A DNA stretch of 64,000 nucleotides from Janthinobacterium sp. BJB426 (GCF_002735705.1 NZ_PDZL01000010.1:62001-126000), one strand, 5' to 3'; positions 55,739-64,000 are shown, numbered from the stretch's first letter. A program made the numbers and translations. The notes: generated by a model from the sequence alone, not told the origin.

Positions 55739-57985
55739 ATGCTGTTCGATCCCCATCCACCGCTGTGCGACGACCCCGACATCGATATCCTCGGTCAGTT
55801 TTCCTGCAACGCCAATTTCCAGAGCAGCGATAGGGACACGCTGCAGCAGTTGCCGCTGCCCGGCATCGTGATCTTCGTGCACGGCGTCAATTCCGATGGC
55901 GAGTGGTACGCGGCAGCCGAAGAGGGACTGTGCAAGGGCCTCAACGAGCGCCTCAAGCGTTCCTGCCATCACCTGCAGCACCGTGGCGTGGAGGGCGGCG
56001 AACTGACAGCGGTCAATTATGGCGCCGAGATCACGGCCGAAGGCTTTCTCCATCCGGAAATGTCGGCCGATACCTTGATCCGCGATGCCGGCACTTTTTC
56101 TCCCGTGATCCGCTTTCGCTGGGGCTACAAGGCTTCGGGCGAGGAACTGCAGCAATACGGCAAGGGCATCTACCTGAACGAACAGGATTACTGGGGCGGC
56201 GGCCCGTTTGCCAATGGCTGCAGCGCGCTGGCGGACTTGTGGAAGGACGGGCTGAGCGAGGGTTTATTCTTGTGGAACACGATACAGCACATGAATCCCT
56301 TCCCGGAACGGCAAGTGTACAGCTGCCCGCCGCGAGCGTATTTCGTGCTGGCCGCCTATCGTCTGGCCAGGCTGGTCGAAGCCATCCGCCAGCAGCAGGC
56401 CGACGTGCCCGTCACCATCGTTTGTCACAGCCAGGGCACGATGGTGGCGATGGCGGCCGCCTTTCTGGGCACAAACCTGCCCAAGGTGAAGGACAGCTTC
56501 CCCTGCGTGGCCGACAACTATGTCATTTGCAATTCGCCGTACAGCCTAGCGAAAAGCAATAGCGCCGAGAACTGGGTGGCCAGCAATCTGCGTGCGGCGG
56601 ACGGCAGCACGGGCAGGCTGACGGTGCAGGCGCGCATAGCCACCTTGAAAAATTTCTTTGCCATCATCGGCCAGCGCGCCAGCCTGGGCGAGGCGCAGAC
56701 GGACGAGGAAATCGACCGCTGCATGGCCAACGCGCAGCACGGTTTTTCGGCCGCGGCAGACCGCGAGCAGTACGGGATTGCCGGCGCCGCCCGGGGCGGC
56801 AAGAAATCATCGTATGGCAGGGTGACCATCTATTGCAATCCGCACGACGTGGTGGTGTCGTCCGTGGCCATCGAGGGCATCGGCTGGCGCGGCCTGTCGG
56901 GTTCGCTGGGCAAGGACAGCAAGGACGGCGGCGAACTGGCTGCCATCGAGGCCGCAGGCGTGTGCGTGCAGCGCGTGTTTGCCCAGGGGTTTGAGGTGGG
57001 CAAGCAAGGCAGCTATCACTACTGGAGCGATCACTGGCGCAAGCCTGCGCCGGGCGGCAAGGACTTCTGGTTTCCGGCGCAGAAATATGCGTCGTATTCC
57101 ATCAAGCAGGGCGTGGAGGCCAGCGAGGGCTCCTTTTCCAGCATCCTGACGGTCGGGTTTGCGCCCTTGTTTATCGTGGCAACGGGCCTGGCTCAAAGCC
57201 CTTGCAATGCCTCGCCCCACAAAGACTGGAAAATTGAACTGAACGCACCCGACTTGCTGCCGCCCTTCAAGCCGCAGTCCTTGCGCTTTGGCCAGACAAG
57301 CGAGCAATTCGACGAAGGTTACGCGCCCCCCGGCGAATTGCGCCAGGCGGGCAAGCAGCGCGCTGCCGGCGACGATTACCTTGCCGATCACGAGATTCCG
57401 CGCGGCGGCCTGCAGGGGCAGGCGGGGAAAAGCGAAGCCAAACGCATGGACAGCGCCAGGGGCACGGCCGATGACGAGGCACGTTTGCGATTCGAGCAGC
57501 GCGCCGTGATACGCGCGCAAGCCGTACGCGAAGGAAAAAGTCCCGCAGGTCAAAAAGTCCAGCAGGAAATGCCCAACGCCACGCCCGACGCCGAATACCA
57601 AGCATGGCGCAGCACGCGGATAGAGGAAATGATGTCCAGCCAGGCGGGCGCCTACGCCACCGACCATTCCACCATCCTGACCAACCCCATGCACGCAGAG
57701 CGGGCGCTCGCGTATGACGTGGCGATAGGCGTGTGCCGCATCAAGGCCGACCAGCTGCGCAAGTTGAGGGTGGCGGCGGATTGGAGGTTGTTGAAGGCGC
57801 TTGATGATAGTGATTCGGCGAAGACTTTTAAAGAGTACTTTGCCAAAGCGACACGTAACAAGATGATTGCCTCGGTGTGGGTAAAAGATGCCGAGGAAGC
57901 TAGTCTCCCTGAAAAAATAATCGACATGCGTGAAAACCCTGCGCGGGATTCCCTGCCCACTTCTGGAGAACTGGCTCACGATTGA
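55739..57985 (+). CDS. tle3: T6SS lipase effector, Tle3-like
   Basis: A 748-residue alpha/beta-hydrolase effector. IVIFVHGVNSDGEWYAAAEE holds the oxyanion region and TIVCHSQGTMVAMAAAF the nucleophile elbow GHSxG-like HSQG (Ser near residue 229). The family DUF3274 (Tle3), first characterised in Pseudomonas aeruginosa (PA0260), is a phospholipase delivered by a VgrG2b spike. The gene follows vgrG after 24 bases and precedes a Tla3-like adaptor gene, in the same order as P. aeruginosa apart from a missing tli3. No signal peptide. The 3' end (from about 57780) becomes AT-rich, which continues into the next gene; the tail may have been exchanged. Confidence 0.87.
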   Translation: MLFDPHPPLCDDPDIDILGQFSCNANFQSSDRDTLQQLPLPGIVIFVHGVNSDGEWYAAAEEGLCKGLNERLKRSCHHLQHRGVEGGELTAVNYGAEITAEGFLHPEMSADTLIRDAGTFSPVIRFRWGYKASGEELQQYGKGIYLNEQDYWGGGPFANGCSALADLWKDGLSEGLFLWNTIQHMNPFPERQVYSCPPRAYFVLAAYRLARLVEAIRQQQADVPVTIVCHSQGTMVAMAAAFLGTNLPKVKDSFPCVADNYVICNSPYSLAKSNSAENWVASNLRAADGSTGRLTVQARIATLKNFFAIIGQRASLGEAQTDEEIDRCMANAQHGFSAAADREQYGIAGAARGGKKSSYGRVTIYCNPHDVVVSSVAIEGIGWRGLSGSLGKDSKDGGELAAIEAAGVCVQRVFAQGFEVGKQGSYHYWSDHWRKPAPGGKDFWFPAQKYASYSIKQGVEASEGSFSSILTVGFAPLFIVATGLAQSPCNASPHKDWKIELNAPDLLPPFKPQSLRFGQTSEQFDEGYAPPGELRQAGKQRAAGDDYLADHEIPRGGLQGQAGKSEAKRMDSARGTADDEARLRFEQRAVIRAQAVREGKSPAGQKVQQEMPNATPDAEYQAWRSTRIEEMMSSQAGAYATDHSTILTNPMHAERALAYDVAIGVCRIKADQLRKLRVAADWRLLKALDDSDSAKTFKEYFAKATRNKMIASVWVKDAEEASLPEKIIDMRENPARDSLPTSGELAHD

Positions 57986-58057
57986 TGTCATGCGATTTAA
58001 CGGTTTGTATAGAGCAGATCCTTCTGCAACAGCCTTTTTATAGATGGAGCATTGAGC

Positions 58058-59401
58058 ATGTTCAAAACTATTTTTCTTTATGTGTCCCTCGGATTTCTGG
58101 TCGTATTCCTGCTGGCCGCTTGTTCACATTTGCGTTCGTCGCCTGCTAACTTGAGCAGTACCGTTAGCACTGTACCTGAGGTTAATAAGCGGCCTTACAT
58201 GGCTCAAGTAGTTGGCTTGCAATGGCTTAATCCACTACAGCGGAAGGACTATCCGACGCAATGGCAATTGCTATGGACTTTGGGGCTGGTGCAGCCGAAT
58301 CCAAGCGACGAGATGGTCAGGGAAAAGCCTGAAAAATACTCCAAACTGCAAAGCATTGCGTCTATTGCGGTTGGAAATAATGGTTCTGAAACGTTCCGCG
58401 GCTACCACCATAAATATATCGAAGATATGTTTGATCGTTTTCATGGGGTGTATTACTCCGATCCAGAGTATTTCTACAATGTCCACTCGACTAAAAACAA
58501 GTCCCGTTGGCGCGAGCTTGCAGGCATTCACATTGAGTATGCGCTACCTGAAGGCAAGCTCGACCCTGTGGAAGCAGCCAATTTCGTTCGGGAATATGTT
58601 GCCGATATTTTTAGCATCGGCAACATCCACTCTCCCACCCTCTGGACCCGTTCCACCCCACCCGACGTCCGCATCACCATGGGCGGCCCCAACGCCGGTT
58701 TTACTTCTTTGGCCGCCGCGCTCGACTATCTGCAAACTCACCCCAAGGAAACCGTCTGGGTCATGAACTGGGATGCGCCCAGCCGGCCACTGGACCGGCA
58801 GATCAACGAAAACCTGGTGCTGCTGGTGCTGGCCGGCCCCGACTACAAGACGGAGCGGGCGCCGCTGGCGTGGCTAGGTTATCCAAACAGCAAGGCTGTG
58901 GCGAATTTTGAAGTCAAAAAGGGTGAACCGCCGCGCCTGGTGCAGGCGTGGACGGCGGCCATCGAAGAGGCCGCAGCGAAGGCGAACAGGCGCGATAGCG
59001 AGATCGGCTATCTGATCCACGACGCGGGCAATGTGCACCAGGATTCGTCCGCACGGCTCGGTGCGCTGGCGCAGACGCTCACCGTGCAATTGCCGGAATT
59101 CGATATCCTCAAGCAAAGCTTCAATCTGACCGCCGTGCTGGGCGAGACGGGTGCGGGCACGGCCCTGACGAACGTGGCGCTGGGCATCGCCTACGCGCAT
59201 CACTTCGGCAAACCCGTGCTGGTGGCCGGTACCAGCGACCTGCTTGCCCCCGTGGCGCTGGTGGTGGCGCCGCCGGCCGTGGTGCGGCCGATCCAGCCCG
59301 GCAAGCCATGGTTCCGTGCGCGCAGCGGCAACCATGCGTATCTGCCCTGGTGGGGCTTGCGCCACGATGCGCGCGAGTATTACCAGGGGTTTTCGCAATG
59401 A
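58058..59401 (+). CDS. tla3: Type VI lipase adaptor, Tla3-like (DUF2875)
   Basis: ATG 58058 has GGAG eight bases upstream; a TTG at 58052 is too close to it. The 447-residue protein has an N-terminal hydrophobic segment ending FLVVFLLAACSHLRS, which reads as a lipoprotein signal or anchor. The body PNAGFTSLAAALDYLQTHPK, HDAGNVHQDSSARLGAL and GIAYAHHFGKPVLVAGTSDL match the DUF2875 family, in P. aeruginosa the adaptor that hands Tle3 to VgrG2b. Anchoring to a membrane is unusual for an adaptor and is inference. The 5' half is clearly AT-richer than the 3' half, switching near 58620. It could alternatively include the immunity function. Confidence 0.82.
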   Translation: MFKTIFLYVSLGFLVVFLLAACSHLRSSPANLSSTVSTVPEVNKRPYMAQVVGLQWLNPLQRKDYPTQWQLLWTLGLVQPNPSDEMVREKPEKYSKLQSIASIAVGNNGSETFRGYHHKYIEDMFDRFHGVYYSDPEYFYNVHSTKNKSRWRELAGIHIEYALPEGKLDPVEAANFVREYVADIFSIGNIHSPTLWTRSTPPDVRITMGGPNAGFTSLAAALDYLQTHPKETVWVMNWDAPSRPLDRQINENLVLLVLAGPDYKTERAPLAWLGYPNSKAVANFEVKKGEPPRLVQAWTAAIEEAAAKANRRDSEIGYLIHDAGNVHQDSSARLGALAQTLTVQLPEFDILKQSFNLTAVLGETGAGTALTNVALGIAYAHHFGKPVLVAGTSDLLAPVALVVAPPAVVRPIQPGKPWFRARSGNHAYLPWWGLRHDAREYYQGFSQ

Positions 59402-59429
59402 AGCGCCTTACTTATCCAGGGAGAAAACC

Positions 59430-59693
59430 ATGCGCGGCGTGATCCGCTTGAACGACCCCACCAGCCATGGTGGCAAGGTGGTGGGCGCGGCGCCGAACAG
59501 TACGGTACTGGGCGTGGCCGTGGCGCGCAAGGGCGACCCTTGCGTGTGCCCGATCAAGGGCCATGTGCGCTGCGTGATCGCCGAGGGTGATCCGCAGGTG
59601 CTGATCGATGGCGTGCCCGTGGCCTTTGACGGTCACAAGACCAGCTGCGGCGCCAGCCTGATGTCCACCGTGGGCAACAGCGGGCGGGGCTAG
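59430..59693 (+). CDS. PAAR-domain spike tip protein
   Basis: An 87-residue single-domain PAAR protein that would cap the VgrG spike. MRGVIRLNDPTSHGGKVVGA is the PAAR signature, followed by KGDPCVCPIKGHVRCVIAEG and PVAFDGHKTSCGASLMSTV with the His and Cys residues that bind zinc. A CCAGGGAGA ribosome site precedes the start. Its stop codon overlaps the stop of the aminotransferase gene on the other strand by 3 bases (CTAG). Confidence 0.95.
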   Translation: MRGVIRLNDPTSHGGKVVGAAPNSTVLGVAVARKGDPCVCPIKGHVRCVIAEGDPQVLIDGVPVAFDGHKTSCGASLMSTVGNSGRG

Positions 59694-61012
59694 ACGACGC
59701 AAGCGTCGATGGCCGCGCCCAGCTTGTCGACGATTTCATCGACGTGGTTGGCGGCTATGATGTAGGGCGGCGCCAGCAGGATGTGGTCGCCGTGCAGGCC
59801 GTCGATGGTGCCGCCCATGGGGTAGCACATCAGTCCGTTTTGCATGGCGTGCGCCTTGATGCGCGCGTGCAGGCGGCGGGCCGGGTCGAACGGCTGCTTG
59901 GTATCGCGGTCCTGTACCAGTTCCAGGCCCAGGAACAGGCCGCGGCCGCGGATGTCGCCCACGTGCGCATGGCTGTCGAAACGCTGGTGCAGCCTCTCTT
60001 GCAGCAAGCCGCCCATGGCGCGCACGTTGGCCAGTAAATCGCGTTCCTCGATCTGCCGCTGCACTGCCAGAGCGGCGGCGCAGGCCGTGGCGTGGCCGAT
60101 ATACGTGTGGCCGTGCTGGAAGAAGCCCGTGCCGGCACGGACGGTGTCGCGGATATCCTTCGATACCATGACGGCGCCGATGGGCTGGTAGCCGGCGCCC
60201 AGGCCCTTGGCGATGCAGATCAGGTCGGCCGTGACGCCTTCCTGCTCGCAGGCGAACAGGCTGCCCGTGCGCCCCATGCCGCACATGACTTCATCGAGGA
60301 TCAGCAGGATGCCGTGGCGCTGGCAGATGTCGCGCATGCGCGCAAAATAGCCGGCCACGGCGGGCAGGGCGCCGGCCGTGGCGCCGACGACGGGTTCGGC
60401 AATGAAGGCCATGACGTTGTCCGCACCCAGTGCGGCGATATGGTCTTCCAGCTCCTGGCCCAGGCGCGCCACGTAGTCGCCGTCCGTTTCATAGGCTGAC
60501 TGGTCGCGCCAGGCGTAGCAGGGAGAGACATGGGTCACGCCAATGAGCAGCGGCTCGAACTGCTGCCGGCGCCAGGCATTGCCGCCCGTGGCCAGCGCAC
60601 CCAGGGTGTTGCCGTGATAGCTCTGGCGGCGCGCGATGACGTGGCGGCGCTGCGGCTGGCCCCGTTCGACGAAGTACTGGCGCGCCATCTTGAGCGCGCT
60701 TTCCACGGCTTCCGAGCCACCCGAGACGAAATACACGCTGTCGATGCCGGCAGGCGCGCGGGCGACGAGGAAATCGGCCAGTTGCTCCATCGGCTCGCTG
60801 GTAAAAAACGCGCTGTGCGCGTAGGCCATGCTGGCGATCTGCCGCTGTACGGCGGCAATCACGGCCGCATCGGAATGACCGAGGCAGGAGACGGCCGCGC
60901 CGCCGCAGGCGTCCAGGTAGCGCTTGCCATCCGCATCGATCAGGTAAGGGCCATCGCCGCCCGTGGCGACAGGATAGCTGGCGGTCAGGCTGCGGTGGAA
61001 GACATGGCTCAT
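59690..61012 (-). CDS. Class III PLP-dependent aminotransferase
   Basis: A 440-residue omega-aminotransferase-type enzyme. The PLP Lys is in LICIAKGLGAGYQPIGAVMV, ILLILDEVMCGMGRTGSLFA has the Asp that binds the pyridine nitrogen, and FVSGGSEAVESALKMARQYF is the amino-acceptor-binding loop. HGHTYIGHATACAAAL is the conserved segment following the Lys. The substrate is not predictable; related enzymes act on beta-alanine, taurine, diamines or ornithine-type amino donors. The gene has its own promoter with an inverted repeat and follows the RpiR-type regulator gene by 82 bases. Confidence 0.9.
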   Translation of the reverse strand: MSHVFHRSLTASYPVATGGDGPYLIDADGKRYLDACGGAAVSCLGHSDAAVIAAVQRQIASMAYAHSAFFTSEPMEQLADFLVARAPAGIDSVYFVSGGSEAVESALKMARQYFVERGQPQRRHVIARRQSYHGNTLGALATGGNAWRRQQFEPLLIGVTHVSPCYAWRDQSAYETDGDYVARLGQELEDHIAALGADNVMAFIAEPVVGATAGALPAVAGYFARMRDICQRHGILLILDEVMCGMGRTGSLFACEQEGVTADLICIAKGLGAGYQPIGAVMVSKDIRDTVRAGTGFFQHGHTYIGHATACAAALAVQRQIEERDLLANVRAMGGLLQERLHQRFDSHAHVGDIRGRGLFLGLELVQDRDTKQPFDPARRLHARIKAHAMQNGLMCYPMGGTIDGLHGDHILLAPPYIIAANHVDEIVDKLGAAIDACVV

Positions 61013-61046
61013 GGCATCGCTTTCTTATCGGCAAGGTAGATGGCCG

Positions 61047-61075
61047 ATTATAGGAGGCGCCGCGCCGCAATGCAA
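61047..61075 (-). promoter_or_regulatory. Aminotransferase promoter
   Basis: On the minus strand TTGCAT (61075-61070) and TATAAT (61052-61047) are exactly 17 bases apart. The perfect -10 and correct spacing make this one of the better promoters in the window. Confidence 0.65.
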
Positions 61076-61077
61076 CG

Positions 61078-61115
61078 TTTGATGTATATTCGTTTTAATT
61101 TACATCATTTGATGT
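61078..61115. promoter_or_regulatory. Inverted repeat, probable RpiR-type operator
   Basis: TGATGTA (61080-61086) and TACATCA (61101-61107) form an inverted repeat with a 14-base spacer, and TTTGATGT (61108-61115) repeats the left unit directly. It abuts the -35 box of the aminotransferase promoter on its upstream side and overlaps the end of the regulator gene, a place that suits an activator or a looping repressor. Confidence 0.55.
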
Positions 61116-61982
61116 TTTTGCGTAGGCGCCCAGCGTCCGCAGCTGGCTTTCCGCCGCACCGATGGCGTGTACGCCGTCCGGCCCCGCGCGCGCCACCAGC
61201 AATTCCACCAGGCTCTCCACGGCCGCGACGCCGGCCACGATGGAGGGGAAGAACGACGGGCTGTCGACGGCGATGACGATGCTGGCGTCAGCCTGCAGGG
61301 CCAGCGGCGACATGGCGCTGTCGCTGATGGCGACCACCTGGCAGCCGGCCTGGCGCGCCGCCTGCGCCACCAGCAGCGCTTCGCTGGAATACGGCGCGAA
61401 ACTGATGACGACGACGGCTTCGTCCGCCTGCAGGGCGCGCAAATCCATTTCCAGCGTGCCGCCCTGGCCGCTCAGCAGCTGCACGCTGGGGCGCAGCAAG
61501 CGGTACAGATAGTGCAGGGTGTAGGCGATCGGGTGGGCGGCGCGAAAGCCGGCCACGTGCACGCGGGGCGCCGCCTGCAGCAGGCCGGCGGCCGCATCCA
61601 GAGCGGCGTGGTTGGCGCTTTCCGTGGCGGCCAGGTTGCGCTGCTGCGCCGTGAAGACTTCGGTGACCAGATTGCCTTCCTTGCCAGCCAGCGCGCCGGC
61701 TTTTTCAGCATACCCGGCCGGCCCGACGCGCAGGCGTTCGACGAAGATGGCTTTGAGTTCCGGCCAGCCGGCAAAGCCCAGTTGCTGCGCCAGGCGCACG
61801 AGGGCGGCCGATTGCACTTGCGCGCGCGCGGCGATGCTGCGCATCGACGACACGGCCACTTCGTCAGGGTGGTCGGCCAGGTAGCGCGCGCCGGCCTGGA
61901 ATTGCGGGCTCAGTGCCGCATGGCGCGCCTTGATCAGGTCCATCAGTGCCGCATAGGAATCGTGGGGTGTCGCTGCCTGCAT
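61095..61982 (-). CDS. RpiR/MurR-family transcription regulator with SIS domain
   Basis: A 295-residue regulator. The N-terminal winged HTH (about 30-80, VAVSSMRSIAARAQVQSAAL and VRLAQQLGFAGWPELKAIF) is typical of RpiR/HexR. The C-terminal SIS domain (about 125-260, RVHVAGFRAAHPIAYTL and VVISFAPYSSEALLVAQAAR) would sense a phosphosugar or similar metabolite. It is located upstream of the aminotransferase gene, whose promoter carries a repeat near the regulator stop, so the aminotransferase is the likeliest target. The proposed effector is unknown. Confidence 0.87.
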   Translation of the reverse strand: MQAATPHDSYAALMDLIKARHAALSPQFQAGARYLADHPDEVAVSSMRSIAARAQVQSAALVRLAQQLGFAGWPELKAIFVERLRVGPAGYAEKAGALAGKEGNLVTEVFTAQQRNLAATESANHAALDAAAGLLQAAPRVHVAGFRAAHPIAYTLHYLYRLLRPSVQLLSGQGGTLEMDLRALQADEAVVVISFAPYSSEALLVAQAARQAGCQVVAISDSAMSPLALQADASIVIAVDSPSFFPSIVAGVAAVESLVELLVARAGPDGVHAIGAAESQLRTLGAYAKTSNDVN

Positions 61983-62026
61983 CGCCGTGCCTCATTGAAT
62001 AGGTTGCGGCGATGGTACAGGATTCG

Positions 62027-62311
62027 TCAGCGCGCCGGTAGCGGCGCGCCTTGCGCCAGGGCGGCCGTGCGCGGACGCAGGCGGGCAAACAGGTGCGGCC
62101 CGGCCGGCTGGCGGCGCGGTCCCGTCGTCAGCACGCGCAGGGCGGTGGGCAGCGGCACGTCGTGGCAATGCAAAAACAGGGCGGCGGCGCCCGTGCCGGC
62201 CATTTCCTGCAAGGCCAGCGCATGCTCGACCAGCGCCGCCGTGCGCATGTCGAGCCGCACCGGGATGTCGGGTTGAAATAGCTGTGTGTCGACGTGCCGT
62301 GCATCGCGCAT
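62027..62311 (-). CDS. Hypothetical 94-residue protein
   Basis: The start at 62311 has GGGGAC upstream; a second ATG 20 codons upstream (62371) is possible. The sequence MRDARHVDTQLFQPDIPVRL is followed by a helix with AALVEHALALQEMAGTGAAA and a basic, Pro/Arg-rich tail. I see no known family. It lies 44 bases before the RpiR gene on the same strand, so it could be cotranscribed with it. Codon usage is plausible for the genome, but a spurious frame in this GC-rich stretch cannot be excluded. Confidence 0.45.
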   Translation of the reverse strand: MRDARHVDTQLFQPDIPVRLDMRTAALVEHALALQEMAGTGAAALFLHCHDVPLPTALRVLTTGPRRQPAGPHLFARLRPRTAALAQGAPLPAR

Positions 62312-62414
62312 GCTGTCCCCGCCGGGTTCGATGGTCAGACCGCCAGCATAAAAGCACCCCGGCGCCACCACTTTGCGTTAAATCAATTCCTGTGTCGGAT
62401 AGATTCCACAAGGC

Positions 62415-62444
62415 AAAAAAAACGCCAACCGTTGCCGGCTGGCG
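62415..62444 (-). terminator. Intrinsic terminator after the last TonB-receptor gene
   Basis: On the minus strand CGCCAGCC (62444-62437) pairs with GGTTGGCG (62430-62423) around a 6-base loop, followed by eight T (62422-62415). Confidence 0.88.
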
Positions 62445-62481
62445 CTGAAAACCCTCGCAGGAAGAAAGGGTGGGGGACTGG

Positions 62482-64000
62482 CTAGTAACTCCAGCGGAGG
62501 GACAAACCGACAACCTTGTCATAGCGCCGCACATCGCGCACATAGTCCGGCGTGTCGTGATAGTCGCGGTAGGTCGAGTCGAGCAGATTGTTGGCGTCCA
62601 GGGTCACCGTGGTGTTCGGATTGAGCTTGTACGACACCGACGCGTCCAGGGTTTTCGTGGGCGCCACGGTCAGGTGGATGCCCTTGCCGCGGTAGTTGTA
62701 GTCGTCGACGTACTTGTCGCGCCAGCTGTAGGCCAGGCGCGCCGACCACGGTCCCTGTTCGTACAGGCCGACGATGTTGGCCGACCATTTCGACATGCCC
62801 GTGAATGGATGTACGCCGCCATCGAGTTCTGCCAGCTCGCCCGTCATGTAGGTGGCGTTCGCTTGCAGGCCCAGGCCGCTCATCCAGCCGGGCAGCTTGT
62901 CGTAGAACTGCTGATAAGCCATTTCCAGGCCTTGCAGATGGCCCTTCGAGGTGTTGCGCGGACGCGTGATGTCGTACTCGATGCCGCCATATGTTTCCTT
63001 GGCGGAACCGGACAGGATGTAATTCTTGAAATTGTGGCGGAACACGGTGGCCGTGACGGAACCCGTCTGCGCGAAATACCATTCCAGCGCCACGTCGAGG
63101 TTCTTGCCTTCCACGGGTTTGAGGTCGGGGTTGCCGCCGCTGCCCGTCGGGCGCACCATTTCCAGGCTCTGGCCCAGGCTCACGCCGGGGTTGAAATCGG
63201 CGAAGTTCGGGCGTTGCACGGCCTTGCCGGCCGTCAGGCGGGCGACCAGGTCCTGGCGCAGCATGGCTTTCAGGGTCATGCTGGGCAGCACGTCCGTATC
63301 CGAGGTCTTCACGCGCACGGGCGTGATGATGCCGTTTTGCGCGGAATTGCCTTGCAAGTCCTGCTTGGTCTGCACCACGCGCACGCCCAGGGTGCCATCG
63401 ACCGGTACCTGCGCCAGGTCAAAGCCGATGCGCGCCTTGCCGTAGACGGCATTGGTTTTTTCCACATCCTTGAAGTGGGTCATCGGATCGTCGGGACTGC
63501 GTTCGCTGCTACCCGTAAACAGCTGGCGCAGCGCGGCCGTGTTGTTGAGCATGAAGTCGCGGCACGGCGTGAGCCAGCTTTGCAGGCCGAAGTTGCCCGT
63601 GTTGTCGTGCGAGGTGCATGCCAGGCCGGGAATCGCGTCCGCAGTCATGATCGACGTCAGCCCGCCCTGGCCATTTTTTTCGCGGACCGATTCGGCCTTG
63701 CGCTTGGCCAGGCGCACGCCGCCCGAGAATTCGCGGAAGAAGCCCGTGCTGTCCATGTCGTAGGTAACGTCGCCGCGCCAGTCGGTCGAGCTGCCTTCGT
63801 CGTGGTTGTGATTGTCGTAGAAACCGAGCAGGGTGTAGTTCTTCGGGTCCGTCATGTTGTAGCCGGGGTAGCTGATCTGCGCGCCGCCGTTGACGTTCGT
63901 GCTGCCGATCACGCTGGTCGGATGGGCGAGGAAGTCGAGGATGGGGAATTCGCGCTCGAAGTTGCTGACCGTGCGCGCCAGTTCCGTCGTGGCGCGCAGC
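62482..64000 (-). CDS. TonB-dependent receptor, carbohydrate type, C-terminal part (5' end outside window)
   Basis: The frame is open to the right window edge, so only the barrel, about 505 residues, is present. LTAGKAVQRPNFADFNPGVS, GNPDLKPVEGKNLDVALEWY and the following FAQTGSVTATVFRHNFKNYI are characteristic of the Xanthomonas/Caulobacter-type TonB receptor family that often imports oligosaccharides. The protein ends RYDKVVGLSLRWSY, with a C-terminal aromatic residue as usual for outer-membrane barrels. The plug and signal peptide lie upstream of the window. A strong terminator follows. Confidence 0.92.
   Translation of the reverse strand, partial: LRATTELARTVSNFEREFPILDFLAHPTSVIGSTNVNGGAQISYPGYNMTDPKNYTLLGFYDNHNHDEGSSTDWRGDVTYDMDSTGFFREFSGGVRLAKRKAESVREKNGQGGLTSIMTADAIPGLACTSHDNTGNFGLQSWLTPCRDFMLNNTAALRQLFTGSSERSPDDPMTHFKDVEKTNAVYGKARIGFDLAQVPVDGTLGVRVVQTKQDLQGNSAQNGIITPVRVKTSDTDVLPSMTLKAMLRQDLVARLTAGKAVQRPNFADFNPGVSLGQSLEMVRPTGSGGNPDLKPVEGKNLDVALEWYFAQTGSVTATVFRHNFKNYILSGSAKETYGGIEYDITRPRNTSKGHLQGLEMAYQQFYDKLPGWMSGLGLQANATYMTGELAELDGGVHPFTGMSKWSANIVGLYEQGPWSARLAYSWRDKYVDDYNYRGKGIHLTVAPTKTLDASVSYKLNPNTTVTLDANNLLDSTYRDYHDTPDYVRDVRRYDKVVGLSLRWSY

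Overview
The window is a GC-rich chromosomal segment of a beta-proteobacterium. Gene content (dapA-bamC, pyrG-eno-ftsB, a DnaE2-type polymerase with its own LexA box, a T6SS island, several TonB-dependent receptors) and protein style point to Oxalobacteraceae, most likely the Janthinobacterium/Duganella/Massilia group. This assignment is inference from content; there is no rRNA in the window. No tRNA, rRNA, CRISPR array, IS element or prophage was recognised. Almost every base is in a gene or a short regulatory gap.

Layout. 1-2906: end of an OmpR-type response regulator, its sensor kinase, and an unusual CoaD-like/HD-hydrolase fusion. 2939-5238: a two-gene minus-strand unit, a lipoprotein followed by a leaderless two-domain putative peptidoglycan hydrolase. 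5489-8893: an OsmC-YcaO fusion, a histidine phosphatase and a GNAT enzyme. 8968-17500: a TonB receptor, a PhzF-like protein, SOS-controlled dnaE2 without imuA/imuB beside it, another GNAT enzyme and a D-lactate/glycolate-type FAD dehydrogenase. 17609-23002: a Fur-controlled heme-uptake unit (ChaN-like lipoprotein, ExbB, ExbD, TonB, HasR-like receptor). 23033-27150: PRC-barrel protein, pyrG, eno, ftsB. 27284-31591: small genes, then a TonB receptor and a Tat-exported glycerophosphodiesterase behind a four-unit Pho-box array. 31651-46757: mostly housekeeping (hslO, gamma-carbonic anhydrase, PHP phosphoesterase, htpX, a YciO/Sua5 protein, M50 protease, dapA, bamC, roxA-like oxygenase, SlyD-like isomerase, mutS).

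47004-59693 is a partial type VI secretion locus. A divergent Ser/Thr kinase-TPR gene with a small partner is followed by tssF, tssG, vgrG, a Tle3-type lipase effector, its Tla3-type adaptor and a PAAR tip protein. No separate immunity gene is visible beside the effector, and two genes here change base composition abruptly part-way along, which suggests recombination. 59690-64000 holds a class III aminotransferase behind a promoter with an inverted-repeat operator, an RpiR-type regulator, a small unknown gene and the 3' end of a carbohydrate-type TonB receptor that runs off the window.

The strongest leads are the Pho-box array over the receptor-phosphodiesterase operon, the CoaD-HD fusion, the lipoprotein/hydrolase pair that looks like an orphan effector-immunity unit, and the vgrG-tle3-tla3-PAAR module without an obvious immunity gene.
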